This document shows positions 16,660-24,923 of a stretch of 64,000 nucleotides of DNA, piece by piece. The DNA comes from an uncultured Bacilli bacterium (GTDB lineage: Bacteria; Bacillota_I; Bacilli_A; RF39; UBA660): NCBI GenBank assembly GCA_944332475.1, contig CALVKA010000001.1:124001-188000 (forward strand), in the 5' to 3' direction. Each line of letters begins with the position of its first letter. Position 1 is the first letter of the stretch. The position numbers were made by a program, and so were the translations under genes. A model generated the notes under the pieces. The model saw only the letters and a program-made list of their open reading frames with translations. It searched no databases and was not told where the DNA came from.

Positions 16660-17277
16660 ATGAAAATTAGGATTTATCCAAGAGTTTTTGCTATTGTGCT
16701 TAGTGGTGGACTTGCACTTTCTCTTAGTGCTTGTCAAGGAAGGGAAAATACTGTTCAAGATACTTCTTCTACCTCTTTAGAGTGGGAGGAAGGTTCTAGT
16801 TCTAAAGATAATATGGTAGAGGAGGAGTCATTTGATTATTTTTCTTCTGATCTTTTGGAAATAGAGGAGTTGATTGATGAGAATCAATTAGATGCTGTAA
16901 AGGATAAGGCAAAAGATATCTTTGTTACAGGTGTTGATTTTATCTTTTATGATGGCGAAATTTCTGGGGTTACTTTTAATGAGTTAACGGATCAGGGAAA
17001 AGAAGTTACTATGGATAATTTAGAGTCTTTAGGAGAAATGGTTGATTCTGTTATTCCAGGATGGCGAGAGGAATTATCTGAAAAATACCAAGTGGCAAGT
17101 GATTTTGTTAGTAGTGTTTATCTATCTGGGTTGGAGCGTATTCGAGAGTATTTAGGTGATGAAAACTATGAAGCGTTAGGAGAAATTAAAGATCAAATTT
17201 TAGGTGATATCACTGACACTTATGATGGTGCCAAGGAACGTGTAAAGTCTTGGTATGAAGAGTTTAGAAGTAGGTAA
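16660..17277 (+). CDS. Predicted lipoprotein of unknown function
   Basis: This is a 205-residue protein with a signal peptide ending in the lipobox LSAC, so Cys24 should carry the lipid. A Ser/Glu-rich linker follows. The rest is an acidic, mostly helical domain with no family I recognise. ATG 16660 is chosen because AAAGGTG precedes it by several bases. An upstream ATG-type extension would lack a ribosome site. Confidence 0.78.
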   Translation: MKIRIYPRVFAIVLSGGLALSLSACQGRENTVQDTSSTSLEWEEGSSSKDNMVEEESFDYFSSDLLEIEELIDENQLDAVKDKAKDIFVTGVDFIFYDGEISGVTFNELTDQGKEVTMDNLESLGEMVDSVIPGWREELSEKYQVASDFVSSVYLSGLERIREYLGDENYEALGEIKDQILGDITDTYDGAKERVKSWYEEFRSR

Positions 17278-17291
17278 TCTTACTTCTTTTT
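17266..17291 (+). terminator. Terminator overlapping the lipoprotein gene end
   Basis: AGAAGTA (17266-17272) pairs with TACTTCT (17281-17287), followed by TTTT. The stop codon lies inside. Confidence 0.65.
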
Positions 17292-17347
17292 GTTTGGCAT
17301 TTCTTGGTATTCCTGATATAATAAATAATGTAGAAAGAAGGTATGTT

Positions 17348-18064
17348 ATGGCAACACCACATATAGAAAGTAAATTAGAAGATATTGCAGAAGTAGTTTT
17401 AATGCCGGGAGATCCATTAAGAGCTAAATATATTGCTGAAAATTTTTTAGAAGAGGCTAAACTTATTAATACTGTAAGAAATATGTTTGGTTATACTGGT
17501 ACTTATCATGGTAAAAGAGTAACTGTTTTTGCTTCTGGTATGGGGGTTCCTAGTATTGGAATTTATTCTTATGAACTTTATAAGTTTTATAATGTTAAAA
17601 AGATTATTCGTATTGGTACGAGTGGTTCTTTTCATAAGGATGTTAAGATTTTAGATGTTGTTTTATCGACTGGTGCTTATTGTAAAAGTTATTTTGATCA
17701 ATTGCTTGATAATCAAGATATTAATTTTGTTGAAGCAAGTCACTTATTAAATCAATCTATCGAAAAAGTTGCGAATGATGCACATATTCCTCTTAAAGTT
17801 GGTAAAACTATTACTAGTGATGTTTTTGATTTATATGCTGATAATGAGGATGTTTTTCGGGCTAATTTTCCAGGAGATGATTATTTAGCTGTGGAAATGG
17901 AAGCTTTTGGGTTGTTTTATATTGCTAAAAAGTTAGGAAGAGAAGCCAGTTGTTTGATGACTGTTGTTGATTCCTTCTATGATAAGAGAAGCTTGTCTAG
18001 TGAAGAAAGAGAAAAATCTCTTGATCAGATGATACAAGTAGCACTTGATGCTGCAATATTATAA
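17348..18064 (+). CDS. deoD: Purine nucleoside phosphorylase, DeoD type
   Basis: This 238-residue hexameric-type enzyme splits purine (deoxy)nucleosides with phosphate for salvage. Signatures include LMPGDPLRAKYIAE (phosphate site), GMGVPSIGIYSYEL, IIRIGTSGS and the substrate motif VEMEAFGLF with its Met-Glu pair. The usual catalytic Asp of the ...VSD.. loop corresponds to VVDSF here. The start is ATG 17348 after AGAAGG. The 22-base gap to the next gene suggests cotranscription. Confidence 0.95.
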   Translation: MATPHIESKLEDIAEVVLMPGDPLRAKYIAENFLEEAKLINTVRNMFGYTGTYHGKRVTVFASGMGVPSIGIYSYELYKFYNVKKIIRIGTSGSFHKDVKILDVVLSTGAYCKSYFDQLLDNQDINFVEASHLLNQSIEKVANDAHIPLKVGKTITSDVFDLYADNEDVFRANFPGDDYLAVEMEAFGLFYIAKKLGREASCLMTVVDSFYDKRSLSSEEREKSLDQMIQVALDAAIL

Positions 18065-18085
18065 ATTATTAGAATGGGGTGAAGT

Positions 18086-19357
18086 ATGGAATACGTAAAA
18101 AAAGATTTGGGTTCTTACCAATTACATTTAATTCAAACAGATCAATTTAAGACAATTACAGTACGTGTTGCTTTTCGTAGTCCGGTTGTAAAAGAAGAGA
18201 TTACAGTACGTAATATTTTGTGTGATATGTTTTTGCAGTCTAGTAGTAAATATCCAAGCAAAAGAGATTTGACGATACAGGCTCAGGAGTTATATGCAGC
18301 AGATATTCAAACAAATAATTCTAGACTTGGAAATTATAATAATTTAGATGTATATTTATCTGTTTTGCATGATAAATATACGGAGAAAGGTAATTTTCAA
18401 AAAGCATTACAGTTTTTAAATGAGATTATTTTTCATCCTGATGTTCATGCTCAAAAATTTAATGGGGAAAAACTTGAAATTGTAAAGAATACTATGCGTA
18501 GTAATTTGTCGTCTTTAAAAGAAGATGGAGCTAGTTATAGTTTGATGCGTCTATTTGAAGTGATGGATAAGTCAAGAGTGTCATCTTATCGTATGGTTGG
18601 ATATTTAGATGATTTAGAAAAAGTTACGCCAGAGTTTTTATACCAATATTATCAAAAAATGATTCGTAGTGATATGGTTGATGTTTTTGTTATTGGTGAT
18701 ATTGATTTTAAAGAAATGACAAGAATGGTTCGAGAAGCTATTCCTATTAAAACTGTAAAGAGACAAAGAGTTCCTTATTTATTAGAAGATATTCGTCCTA
18801 GAGCTAGAAGATTATTTGCTAAAGAAGTAGTGGATACTTCGCAATCTAAATTAGCTATTGGATGTCGATGTCACGGGCTAACTAGTTATGAACGAAATTA
18901 TGCTTTAACTTTGTATAATATTATTTTAGGTGGTAGTGGAGATTCTAAATTGTTTAAGGAAGTTAGAGAGACTTATTCTTTATGTTATGTAATTAATTCA
19001 GTTCCAAATAAGTTAGATCATTTGATTTTGATTCGTGCTGGTATTGATAAAGAGAATTATTCGAAATCTTTGGAATTAATTGAAAAGAATTTACAAGATA
19101 TGCGTAAAGGTAATTTTACGGATGATGAAATTAAAGTTGCTCAAGAGTATTTTTGTACAGCTTTAGATGAGGTTTTAGATAGTCCTAGTCGCATTATGGA
19201 TAATTACTATATGATGGAGTTAATTGGTACGGATGATTTAGAGGAAAAACGTCGTAAAATTATGCAAGTGGATAGGGCAGATATTATAAGAGTAGCGAAA
19301 AAGGTGAAGATGGATACGGTATTTTTATTAGAGGGTGATAGTCATGAAGAAAACTAG
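18086..19357 (+). CDS. M16-family peptidase-like protein, YmfF type (non-catalytic partner)
   Basis: The 423 residues have an M16 fold but no HxxEH zinc motif in the N-terminal domain, so it is probably the inactive half of a two-subunit M16 enzyme. It contains family patterns such as LYAADIQTNNSRLGNYNNLDV and GDSKLFKEVRETYSLCYVI. Its stop overlaps the start of the catalytic partner by 14 bases, so the pair is translationally coupled, like ymfF-ymfH after spoIIIE in Bacillus. Confidence 0.88.
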   Translation: MEYVKKDLGSYQLHLIQTDQFKTITVRVAFRSPVVKEEITVRNILCDMFLQSSSKYPSKRDLTIQAQELYAADIQTNNSRLGNYNNLDVYLSVLHDKYTEKGNFQKALQFLNEIIFHPDVHAQKFNGEKLEIVKNTMRSNLSSLKEDGASYSLMRLFEVMDKSRVSSYRMVGYLDDLEKVTPEFLYQYYQKMIRSDMVDVFVIGDIDFKEMTRMVREAIPIKTVKRQRVPYLLEDIRPRARRLFAKEVVDTSQSKLAIGCRCHGLTSYERNYALTLYNIILGGSGDSKLFKEVRETYSLCYVINSVPNKLDHLILIRAGIDKENYSKSLELIEKNLQDMRKGNFTDDEIKVAQEYFCTALDEVLDSPSRIMDNYYMMELIGTDDLEEKRRKIMQVDRADIIRVAKKVKMDTVFLLEGDSHEEN

Positions 19358-20624
19358 TTTAAAAGGGTTAGATTTAACAGCTTATACAGAGACTTTATCC
19401 AATGGTTTAGATGTAATTTTTATTCCGTTTGAGAATAAATCTAATTATTATATTAGTTATGCTACTCGTTTTGGCTCTGAAGTTACGAATTTTACTCCAG
19501 CTGATGAAAAGAGGCCTCATAAAGTTCCTGATGGGATTGCTCATTTTTTAGAGCATAAGATGTTTGAACAGGAATCCGGAGAAGATCCATTTGCTTATTT
19601 TTCAAAAAGTGGTACGGGAGCGAATGCTTCTACTTCTTATGATAGTACTCAATATATTTGTTATGGGACTAAGAATTTTTTGGATAATTTACGATATTTG
19701 ATTCAATATGTAAATGCTCCTTATTATACAGATGAAAATGTAGAGAAGGAAAAGGGGATTATTGCAGAAGAATTAAAGATGTATGCTGATTTACCTGATG
19801 TACAGTTAGAAACTCGCCTTAGAGAAAATGTTTATCATGTTCATCCTAGACGAATTGATATTGGTGGAACAGAAGAAGAAATTTATAAAATTACAAAAGA
19901 AGACTTATATTTGTGTTATAACAATTTCTATAGTCCTAATAATATGTTTTTACTTGTTGTTGGTAATTTTCCAATGGAAGAAGCTATGAGTGTGATTCAT
20001 CAAGAGTTAGATTCTCGTGAAAATTTACCTAGGGCTGTTATTGCTCCTATTAAGGAGAAGAAGTCAGTTCGTAAAAAAACAGATAGTTTTACTGGTAATA
20101 TTCAAGTTCCTAAAATTGGTATGGGCTTAAAAATAGCAATTTCTGATTTAGGAGAATATGATGACTTAGAGCTTGATTTATATTTGACTATGTTTACTAC
20201 GATGTTATTTGGCTCTTCTTCTTTATTTCGGGAAAGAGCTAGAAATGATAAATTATTAAATAATTTTTATTGTGATTGGGATAATACAGAAGAATATAAA
20301 ACCTTTCTTATTTTAGCAGCAACCAATCATCCGGAGAGTTTAATTGATGAAATTAGAAAAGAGTTTGCTAAACATGAGTTGGATGAAGCTATGTTTAATC
20401 GTATGAAAAAGGTTTGGATTGCCAATGAAGTAAAGATGGCAGATTATATTGACTCTACGGTTCATAATGTCTATGATGATATGATTCGCTATCATAGGGT
20501 TATTTCTAATAAGGTTGATACTATTCGTCATATGGATATGAAGACATTAGAAAAAATTGTTTCTCGTATAGATTTTGATAATGTTAGTGTTGTTACAATG
20601 CGTCCTCAGGAAGAAATATTATAG
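19344..20624 (+). CDS. M16-family zinc metalloprotease, YmfH type
   Basis: This 426-residue protein carries the inverted zinc motif HxxEH as HFLEHKMFE and the downstream Glu in EKEKGIIAEELKMY. A second M16 domain contains GSSSLFRERARNDKLL. It should degrade peptides together with the inactive subunit encoded just upstream. The substrate is unknown. Start ATG 19344 follows GAGGGTG inside the upstream gene. Confidence 0.91.
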   Translation: MKKTSLKGLDLTAYTETLSNGLDVIFIPFENKSNYYISYATRFGSEVTNFTPADEKRPHKVPDGIAHFLEHKMFEQESGEDPFAYFSKSGTGANASTSYDSTQYICYGTKNFLDNLRYLIQYVNAPYYTDENVEKEKGIIAEELKMYADLPDVQLETRLRENVYHVHPRRIDIGGTEEEIYKITKEDLYLCYNNFYSPNNMFLLVVGNFPMEEAMSVIHQELDSRENLPRAVIAPIKEKKSVRKKTDSFTGNIQVPKIGMGLKIAISDLGEYDDLELDLYLTMFTTMLFGSSSLFRERARNDKLLNNFYCDWDNTEEYKTFLILAATNHPESLIDEIRKEFAKHELDEAMFNRMKKVWIANEVKMADYIDSTVHNVYDDMIRYHRVISNKVDTIRHMDMKTLEKIVSRIDFDNVSVVTMRPQEEIL

Positions 20625-20647
20625 ACTTGCTTTTGGCAAGTTTTTTT
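20625..20647 (+). terminator. Terminator after the M16 pair
   Basis: ACTTGC (20625-20630) pairs with GCAAGT (20636-20641), followed by seven T. Confidence 0.85.
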
Positions 20648-20908
20648 GTGATATAATAAAAGAGAAAAATAAAAAAGATATAAAGTCATATTTCAGGATA
20701 AAAGTTTGAGGATGCGGAGGGTGTTTCTTGGTTAAATATATTGAATATGGAGGTTAGTTTTGTACAAGTTTTGGATTATGCACATACCTATCAAAAATTG
20801 ATAGAAGATATAAAATAGATGGTATGTTAAGTTTGGTTGACAAATTTCCATGTTGTTTTGGTAGTATGCAACTGAAATATTTACTATAATGATTATGAGG
20901 TGAAGAAA
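20648..20908 (+). promoter_or_regulatory. Intergenic region with promoter of the XRE gene
   Basis: This 260-base gap has no supported gene, only very short frames such as a 23-codon ATG frame at 20747. It ends with TATAAT (20885-20890) 19 bases before the regulator start codon. Upstream lie TTGACA (20837-20842) and TAGTAT with a 19-base spacer, which may be an alternative promoter. Confidence 0.45.
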
Positions 20909-21571
20909 ATGACTTTAGGTGAGAAGTTACTTAAATTAAGGAAAAAGAAAGGTTTGTCTCAAGAGGAAGTTGCTGATTTGTTGCATGTTACTCGTCAGAC
21001 AGTGTCTAAATGGGAAACGGATCAGAGTACTCCTGATTTTGATAAAGTAATTCCTATTTGTAAGTTGTACGATATTTCAACAGAAGAGTTATTTGGAGAA
21101 GTATCCGATGGGAAAGAAGAGGAATCTTATTTGAATACGGTTACAGATTATCAGATATATCATCATAAAAAGGCTCTTTATACGACGATAGCAGTTATGC
21201 TTTATATATTATCTGTTGTAGTCATTATTTTCTTTTCAGTAGTATTGAGAAGTCCTGTTGTTGGAGTATGTGTTTTCTTTTTGGTGATTGCTGTTGCGAC
21301 TGGGATGTTGATTTATATTGAAATGACAAAACCTACTGGAGATGTTGTTTCGAAAAAAGAGAAAAAAGTACTAACAAAAGAAGATAAATTATATAAACAA
21401 ATTACTAGTGTATTAGCTCTTCTTGTTTTGGCCATTTATTTGATTGTTAGTATTTTGACAATGGCGTGGTCGATTACTTGGATATTATGGATTGTTTATG
21501 CACTTCTTGTAGAGATTATTAAATTAGTATTTTCTTTGAAAGGAGTTGAGATTCATGACGAAGACGAGTAA
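20909..21571 (+). CDS. XRE-family regulator with membrane-spanning C-terminus
   Basis: The 220 residues start with a helix-turn-helix of the Cro/CI type (LRKKKGLSQEEVADLLHVTRQ to about 60). Two pairs of membrane helices occupy the rest. The architecture suggests a membrane-bound DNA-binding sensor, perhaps of envelope state. ATG 20909 is chosen after GAGGTG. The gene overlaps the DUF4097 gene by 17 bases, so the two form an operon, a combination common in Bacillota. Confidence 0.88.
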   Translation: MTLGEKLLKLRKKKGLSQEEVADLLHVTRQTVSKWETDQSTPDFDKVIPICKLYDISTEELFGEVSDGKEEESYLNTVTDYQIYHHKKALYTTIAVMLYILSVVVIIFFSVVLRSPVVGVCVFFLVIAVATGMLIYIEMTKPTGDVVSKKEKKVLTKEDKLYKQITSVLALLVLAIYLIVSILTMAWSITWILWIVYALLVEIIKLVFSLKGVEIHDEDE

Positions 21572-22400
21572 GGGGAAAAAGATTTTTCTTATTGTTTTAT
21601 TATCGGTTCTTGTTCTTGTACTTTTAGGGTTCATGATTTCTGTTATTATGGGATTCTTACCTATTAGAGCGTTTAATCTTGCTTCTTATAAAGTGAGTAG
21701 TCAGCTTGCTTATGAGGATGTGTTTGATGCTAGTTTTCAAAAAATTAAAGTAGATGCTACTTTGGGAGATATAGAAGTTTTACCTTCTACGGATGAAAAA
21801 ACTCATATCGCCATTTATAGTGATTCTTCTTTATTTGATGTTGAGGATAATGATTCTGATTTATCTATTGTATTTAGAGAGGAAGAAGGGTTTCATTTTT
21901 CTGTTCCTAATACCAAGGATTTAATTAAAGTATATGTTCCTGTTTCTACTAGTGGTTCTTTTGTACTGGAGAGTGATTGTGGGGATGTTACCGTAGAAGA
22001 GTTTTCTAATGCTATTTTTGATGTTACTACGAATATGGGAGATGTTACAATTACAGGTGCCAATCAGATAGGTGTGGATAATGATATGGGAGATATTACT
22101 GTTGGTACGGTTCGTAATTTAAAGGTTATTCAAGATATGGGTGACTTAGAGGTGGATTCTATTTCTTCTAGGTTATCTATTGAAAATGATATGGGTAATG
22201 TATTTTTGAAAGAGGTTTCTTTAGAATATGATTCTAAGTTAACGGTGAATTTGGGAAATGTGGAGATAGAAAAAGTTTCTAATGCCTATATTGATGCAAA
22301 GGTTGATTTGGGAGATGTCGATATTTCTAATAATAATAGAAAAGCTTCTCACACATTAACAATAAAAGGTGATATGGGAGATGTTCAAATTGGAAATTAA
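21555..22400 (+). CDS. DUF4097-family membrane-anchored protein
   Basis: The 281 residues begin with a membrane helix (about 7-30). A repetitive beta-strand domain follows in which DMGDI/NMGDV/DMGDLEV recurs at about 20-residue steps, the DUF4097 beta-solenoid pattern. It is predicted to lie outside the membrane. These proteins are often encoded beside XRE or PadR-type regulators and may act in signalling through them. The precise role is unknown. AAGGAG lies ten bases before ATG 21555. Confidence 0.85.
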   Translation: MTKTSKGKKIFLIVLLSVLVLVLLGFMISVIMGFLPIRAFNLASYKVSSQLAYEDVFDASFQKIKVDATLGDIEVLPSTDEKTHIAIYSDSSLFDVEDNDSDLSIVFREEEGFHFSVPNTKDLIKVYVPVSTSGSFVLESDCGDVTVEEFSNAIFDVTTNMGDVTITGANQIGVDNDMGDITVGTVRNLKVIQDMGDLEVDSISSRLSIENDMGNVFLKEVSLEYDSKLTVNLGNVEIEKVSNAYIDAKVDLGDVDISNNNRKASHTLTIKGDMGDVQIGN

Positions 22401-22421
22401 GTGCCGAAAGGTACTTTTTTC

Positions 22422-22450
22422 TTGACAAAAAGCATTAATTCTTTTATAAT
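22422..22450 (+). promoter_or_regulatory. Consensus sigma-A promoter of argS
   Basis: TTGACA, a 17-base spacer and TATAAT match consensus at all twelve positions. The transcript would begin near 22457 and enter the T-box leader. Confidence 0.9.
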
Positions 22451-22456
22451 CTAGTT

Positions 22457-22657
22457 ATTGTTAAATGTGGAGCAGGAATAGTAATAAAACCTCTTATTTT
22501 AGTGATGTTACCGGTTGGTGAAAGGTAATAATAATGTTTTATGAACGCACCTGGGAATTTAAAACGTATTACGGCGTTAACGTATTAGAGTGCATAGTAA
22601 GTCTATGAAGTAAGGTGGTACCGCGAGATTTCGTCCTTATTTTGTAGACTTTTTTTA
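22457..22657 (+). promoter_or_regulatory. T-box riboswitch of argS, specifier CGC (Arg)
   Basis: The T-box sequence AAGGTGGTACCGCG is at 22612-22625. Its terminator pairs 22600-22605 with 22645-22650 and has a T run. In stem I, AGTA (22480-22483) and GAA (22543-22545) flank the perfect helix ATAAAAC/GTTTTAT. The next codon, 22546-22548, is CGC for arginine, and a CAGG/CCTG helix closes the loop. Uncharged tRNA-Arg should therefore allow read-through into argS. Confidence 0.93.
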
Positions 22658-22671
22658 TTGGAGGTAAGAAT

Positions 22672-24348
22672 ATGAATATAAAAGAGTATATTAATGAAAA
22701 AGTAAAAAATATCTTACATTTATCTGATAATGTAGTGGTAGAAGTTCCACCTAAAGATGATATGGGGGATTATAGTATACAGTGTGCTAATTATAGAACG
22801 GAAGAATTAAAGAGTCCTATGGATGTTGCGAAGTATATTTCAGAACATTTTGTAGACGATAAACATTATTTTAAAGATATTAAACTTATGGGTCCTTATA
22901 TTAATTTTTATCTTAATTATGATGTTCTTTCTTCTTATGTGATTTCTGTTATTGAAAATGAAAAATCTTCTTATGGTTCTTCTTATGAAGGTGAGGGGGA
23001 TTCTCTTTTAGTAGAACATACTTCTATTAATCCTAATGCTGAGCCTCATATTGGTAGATGTAGAAATAGTTTAATTGGGGACTTTTTATCCAATTTATAT
23101 CAGTTTTTAGGTTATTCTGTAGAACGTCATTACTATATTAATGATTTAGGTAAAAAGATTGCTTTACTTATTATTGGCATTGAAACGTATGGTCTTTCTG
23201 ATGAGAGTTTTTCTTCTATTTTAGATGTTTATGTTAAGATTAGTAAAGATGCGAAAGAAGATAGTTCTATTGAGGAAAAAGCTTTTCTTTATTTAGAAAA
23301 AGTGGAATCCGGGGATAAAGAAATGATTCATAAATTTAAAAGTATTACAGATAAGTGTGTACAAGGGCAGTTGAAGATTTTTGCAGAATTAAATATTCAT
23401 TTTGATATCTTTACGCATGAGTCTGATTATGTTTATGATAGAAGTGGTATTGATGCTGTATTAGAGAAGTTAAAAGAAAAGGGTAGATTAAAAGAAGATG
23501 AGTTAGGAAGATATTATGTTGATTTAACTGGGTATGATATTCCTACTAAAGAACCTGTATTGGTATTAACTAGATCTAATAAAACTACTTTATATCCGAT
23601 GAAAGACATTTTATATACGATTTATAAAATGAAGCGAAATCCAAATCATAATTTTATTGTTTTAGGGGAAGATCAGGCTGTTTATATGCAACAGATTAGT
23701 GCCGTTTTAGATATTTTAGGATATTCTTCACCTAAATTAATTAGTTATTCTTACGTTTTATTAGATGGTGGCAAGATGAGTACATCTGGTGGAACTGTTG
23801 TTTTAGTAACGGAATTTATGAAAGCTGTAAAAGAGAAGCTGGAAGAGAATTTATCTAGTAGAGGAGAAGTAATTTCTTCTTCAGATTTACAAAGACTATG
23901 TAATGCTAGTATTAAGTTTACAATGTTAAATGTTTCTAAGAATAAAATTGTTAACTTTAATTTAGAAAAGTCTACTAGTTTTACAGGGGAGTCTGGTATT
24001 TATATTTTATATAGTATTGTTAGAATTAATTCTATTTTAAAGAATGTAGAAAAAACTTCAACTGATAATCTTCAGTTTATTCATCCTATTGAACATAAGA
24101 TTATTCGTCAGTTATACCAATTTCCTGATGTAATTCAAGAATTATTACAGTCTTATGAACCGGCACATTTAACAAAATATTTATTTAATTTAACACAGTT
24201 GTTTTCTAAGTTTTATGAACAAATTACGATTTTGCATGAAGAAGATATTGATTTAAAAGCGTCAAGAGTAAGACTTGTTTGTGCCATTAAAACAGTTTTG
24301 GAAAATGGTCTTAAGATTTTAGGTATTGATAGTATTGATCATATGTAG
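22672..24348 (+). CDS. argS: Arginyl-tRNA synthetase
   Basis: This 558-residue class I synthetase charges tRNA-Arg. An N-terminal additional domain (to about 100) precedes the catalytic core with VEHTSINPNAEPHIGRCRN. The KMSTS loop is intact (GGKMSTSGG). The C-terminal helical anticodon-binding domain starts near 440. The fourth residue of the HIGH motif is Arg instead of His, which is odd. Regulation is by the T-box upstream, and GGAGG sits seven bases before the ATG. Confidence 0.96.
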   Translation: MNIKEYINEKVKNILHLSDNVVVEVPPKDDMGDYSIQCANYRTEELKSPMDVAKYISEHFVDDKHYFKDIKLMGPYINFYLNYDVLSSYVISVIENEKSSYGSSYEGEGDSLLVEHTSINPNAEPHIGRCRNSLIGDFLSNLYQFLGYSVERHYYINDLGKKIALLIIGIETYGLSDESFSSILDVYVKISKDAKEDSSIEEKAFLYLEKVESGDKEMIHKFKSITDKCVQGQLKIFAELNIHFDIFTHESDYVYDRSGIDAVLEKLKEKGRLKEDELGRYYVDLTGYDIPTKEPVLVLTRSNKTTLYPMKDILYTIYKMKRNPNHNFIVLGEDQAVYMQQISAVLDILGYSSPKLISYSYVLLDGGKMSTSGGTVVLVTEFMKAVKEKLEENLSSRGEVISSSDLQRLCNASIKFTMLNVSKNKIVNFNLEKSTSFTGESGIYILYSIVRINSILKNVEKTSTDNLQFIHPIEHKIIRQLYQFPDVIQELLQSYEPAHLTKYLFNLTQLFSKFYEQITILHEEDIDLKASRVRLVCAIKTVLENGLKILGIDSIDHM

Positions 24349-24368
24349 AGATTTTATAGAGGGAAACT

Positions 24369-24872
24369 ATGAATGGGAATAATAAGAGATGTTATGAAAT
24401 ATTAGAAAAGTTAGATTTACATCCTAGAGTTGTTACACATGAAGCTATTTTAAATTATGAAGTTGCTCTTAAAGTAGATAGGGAACTTGGGTTAACTGGT
24501 ACGGAGTCTAAGACTTTATTTTTAAAAGGGAAAAAGAGTGGTAATCATTATTTGTTTATTACTCTGGCTAGTGAAAGAATGGATAGTAAGTTTTTAAAAA
24601 ATTTATTAGGTGAGAAAATACAGATGGTAACAGGAGATGAAATGGTAGAGTTAACTGGCATGATGCCTGGTTGTATGACTCCTTTTGGACTACAGAGTGG
24701 ACTTATTCAAAAGGTTGTAGTAGATAATAAAATTGATTCGCAAGAAAAATTAATTTTAGCTTTTGGATCTGAGCATATGTCTGTTGAGATGACGCCTAGT
24801 GATTTAAAACAGATTTTAGATTATGAGTATTCAGATTCTGTTATTTATGTTGATGTTGTTGAAAACGGATAG
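24369..24872 (+). CDS. YbaK/ProX-type aminoacyl-tRNA deacylase
   Basis: This 167-residue single-domain protein shows the YbaK/prolyl-tRNA synthetase-associated fold: KTLFLKGKKSGNHYLFITLASERMDSKFLKN, a central lysine region, and TGMMPGCMTPFGL. Such proteins hydrolyse mischarged tRNAs in trans. The resemblance is to the ProX/PrdX group, so Ala-tRNA-Pro is the likeliest substrate, but this is not certain. It follows argS by 20 bases and probably shares its T-box control. Confidence 0.85.
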   Translation: MNGNNKRCYEILEKLDLHPRVVTHEAILNYEVALKVDRELGLTGTESKTLFLKGKKSGNHYLFITLASERMDSKFLKNLLGEKIQMVTGDEMVELTGMMPGCMTPFGLQSGLIQKVVVDNKIDSQEKLILAFGSEHMSVEMTPSDLKQILDYEYSDSVIYVDVVENG

Positions 24873-24893
24873 ATTAGGATGTCTATCCGTTTT
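24862..24893 (+). terminator. Strong terminator overlapping the end of the deacylase gene
   Basis: A perfect 12-bp stem (24862-24873 with 24882-24893) includes the stop codon; the 3' arm ends in TTTT. Confidence 0.8.
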
Positions 24894-24894
24894 A

Positions 24895-24903
24895 TGTTAT
24901 AAT
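24895..24903 (+). promoter_or_regulatory. Extended -10 promoter before the flavoprotein operon
   Basis: TGTTATAAT follows the terminator directly and lies 20 bases before the GTG start at 24924. Confidence 0.5.
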
Positions 24904-24923
24904 GGATAAAAGAGGTGGTACTT

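Noticed and set aside
17255-17347. N-terminal extension of deoD
   Set aside because: The extension has no ribosome site and overlaps the lipoprotein gene and its terminator. The protein family begins at ATG 17348.
20747-20818. 23-codon frame before the XRE gene
   Set aside because: It has no clear ribosome site, it is short, and its product has no recognisable feature. It could be a gene remnant but this is unsupported.
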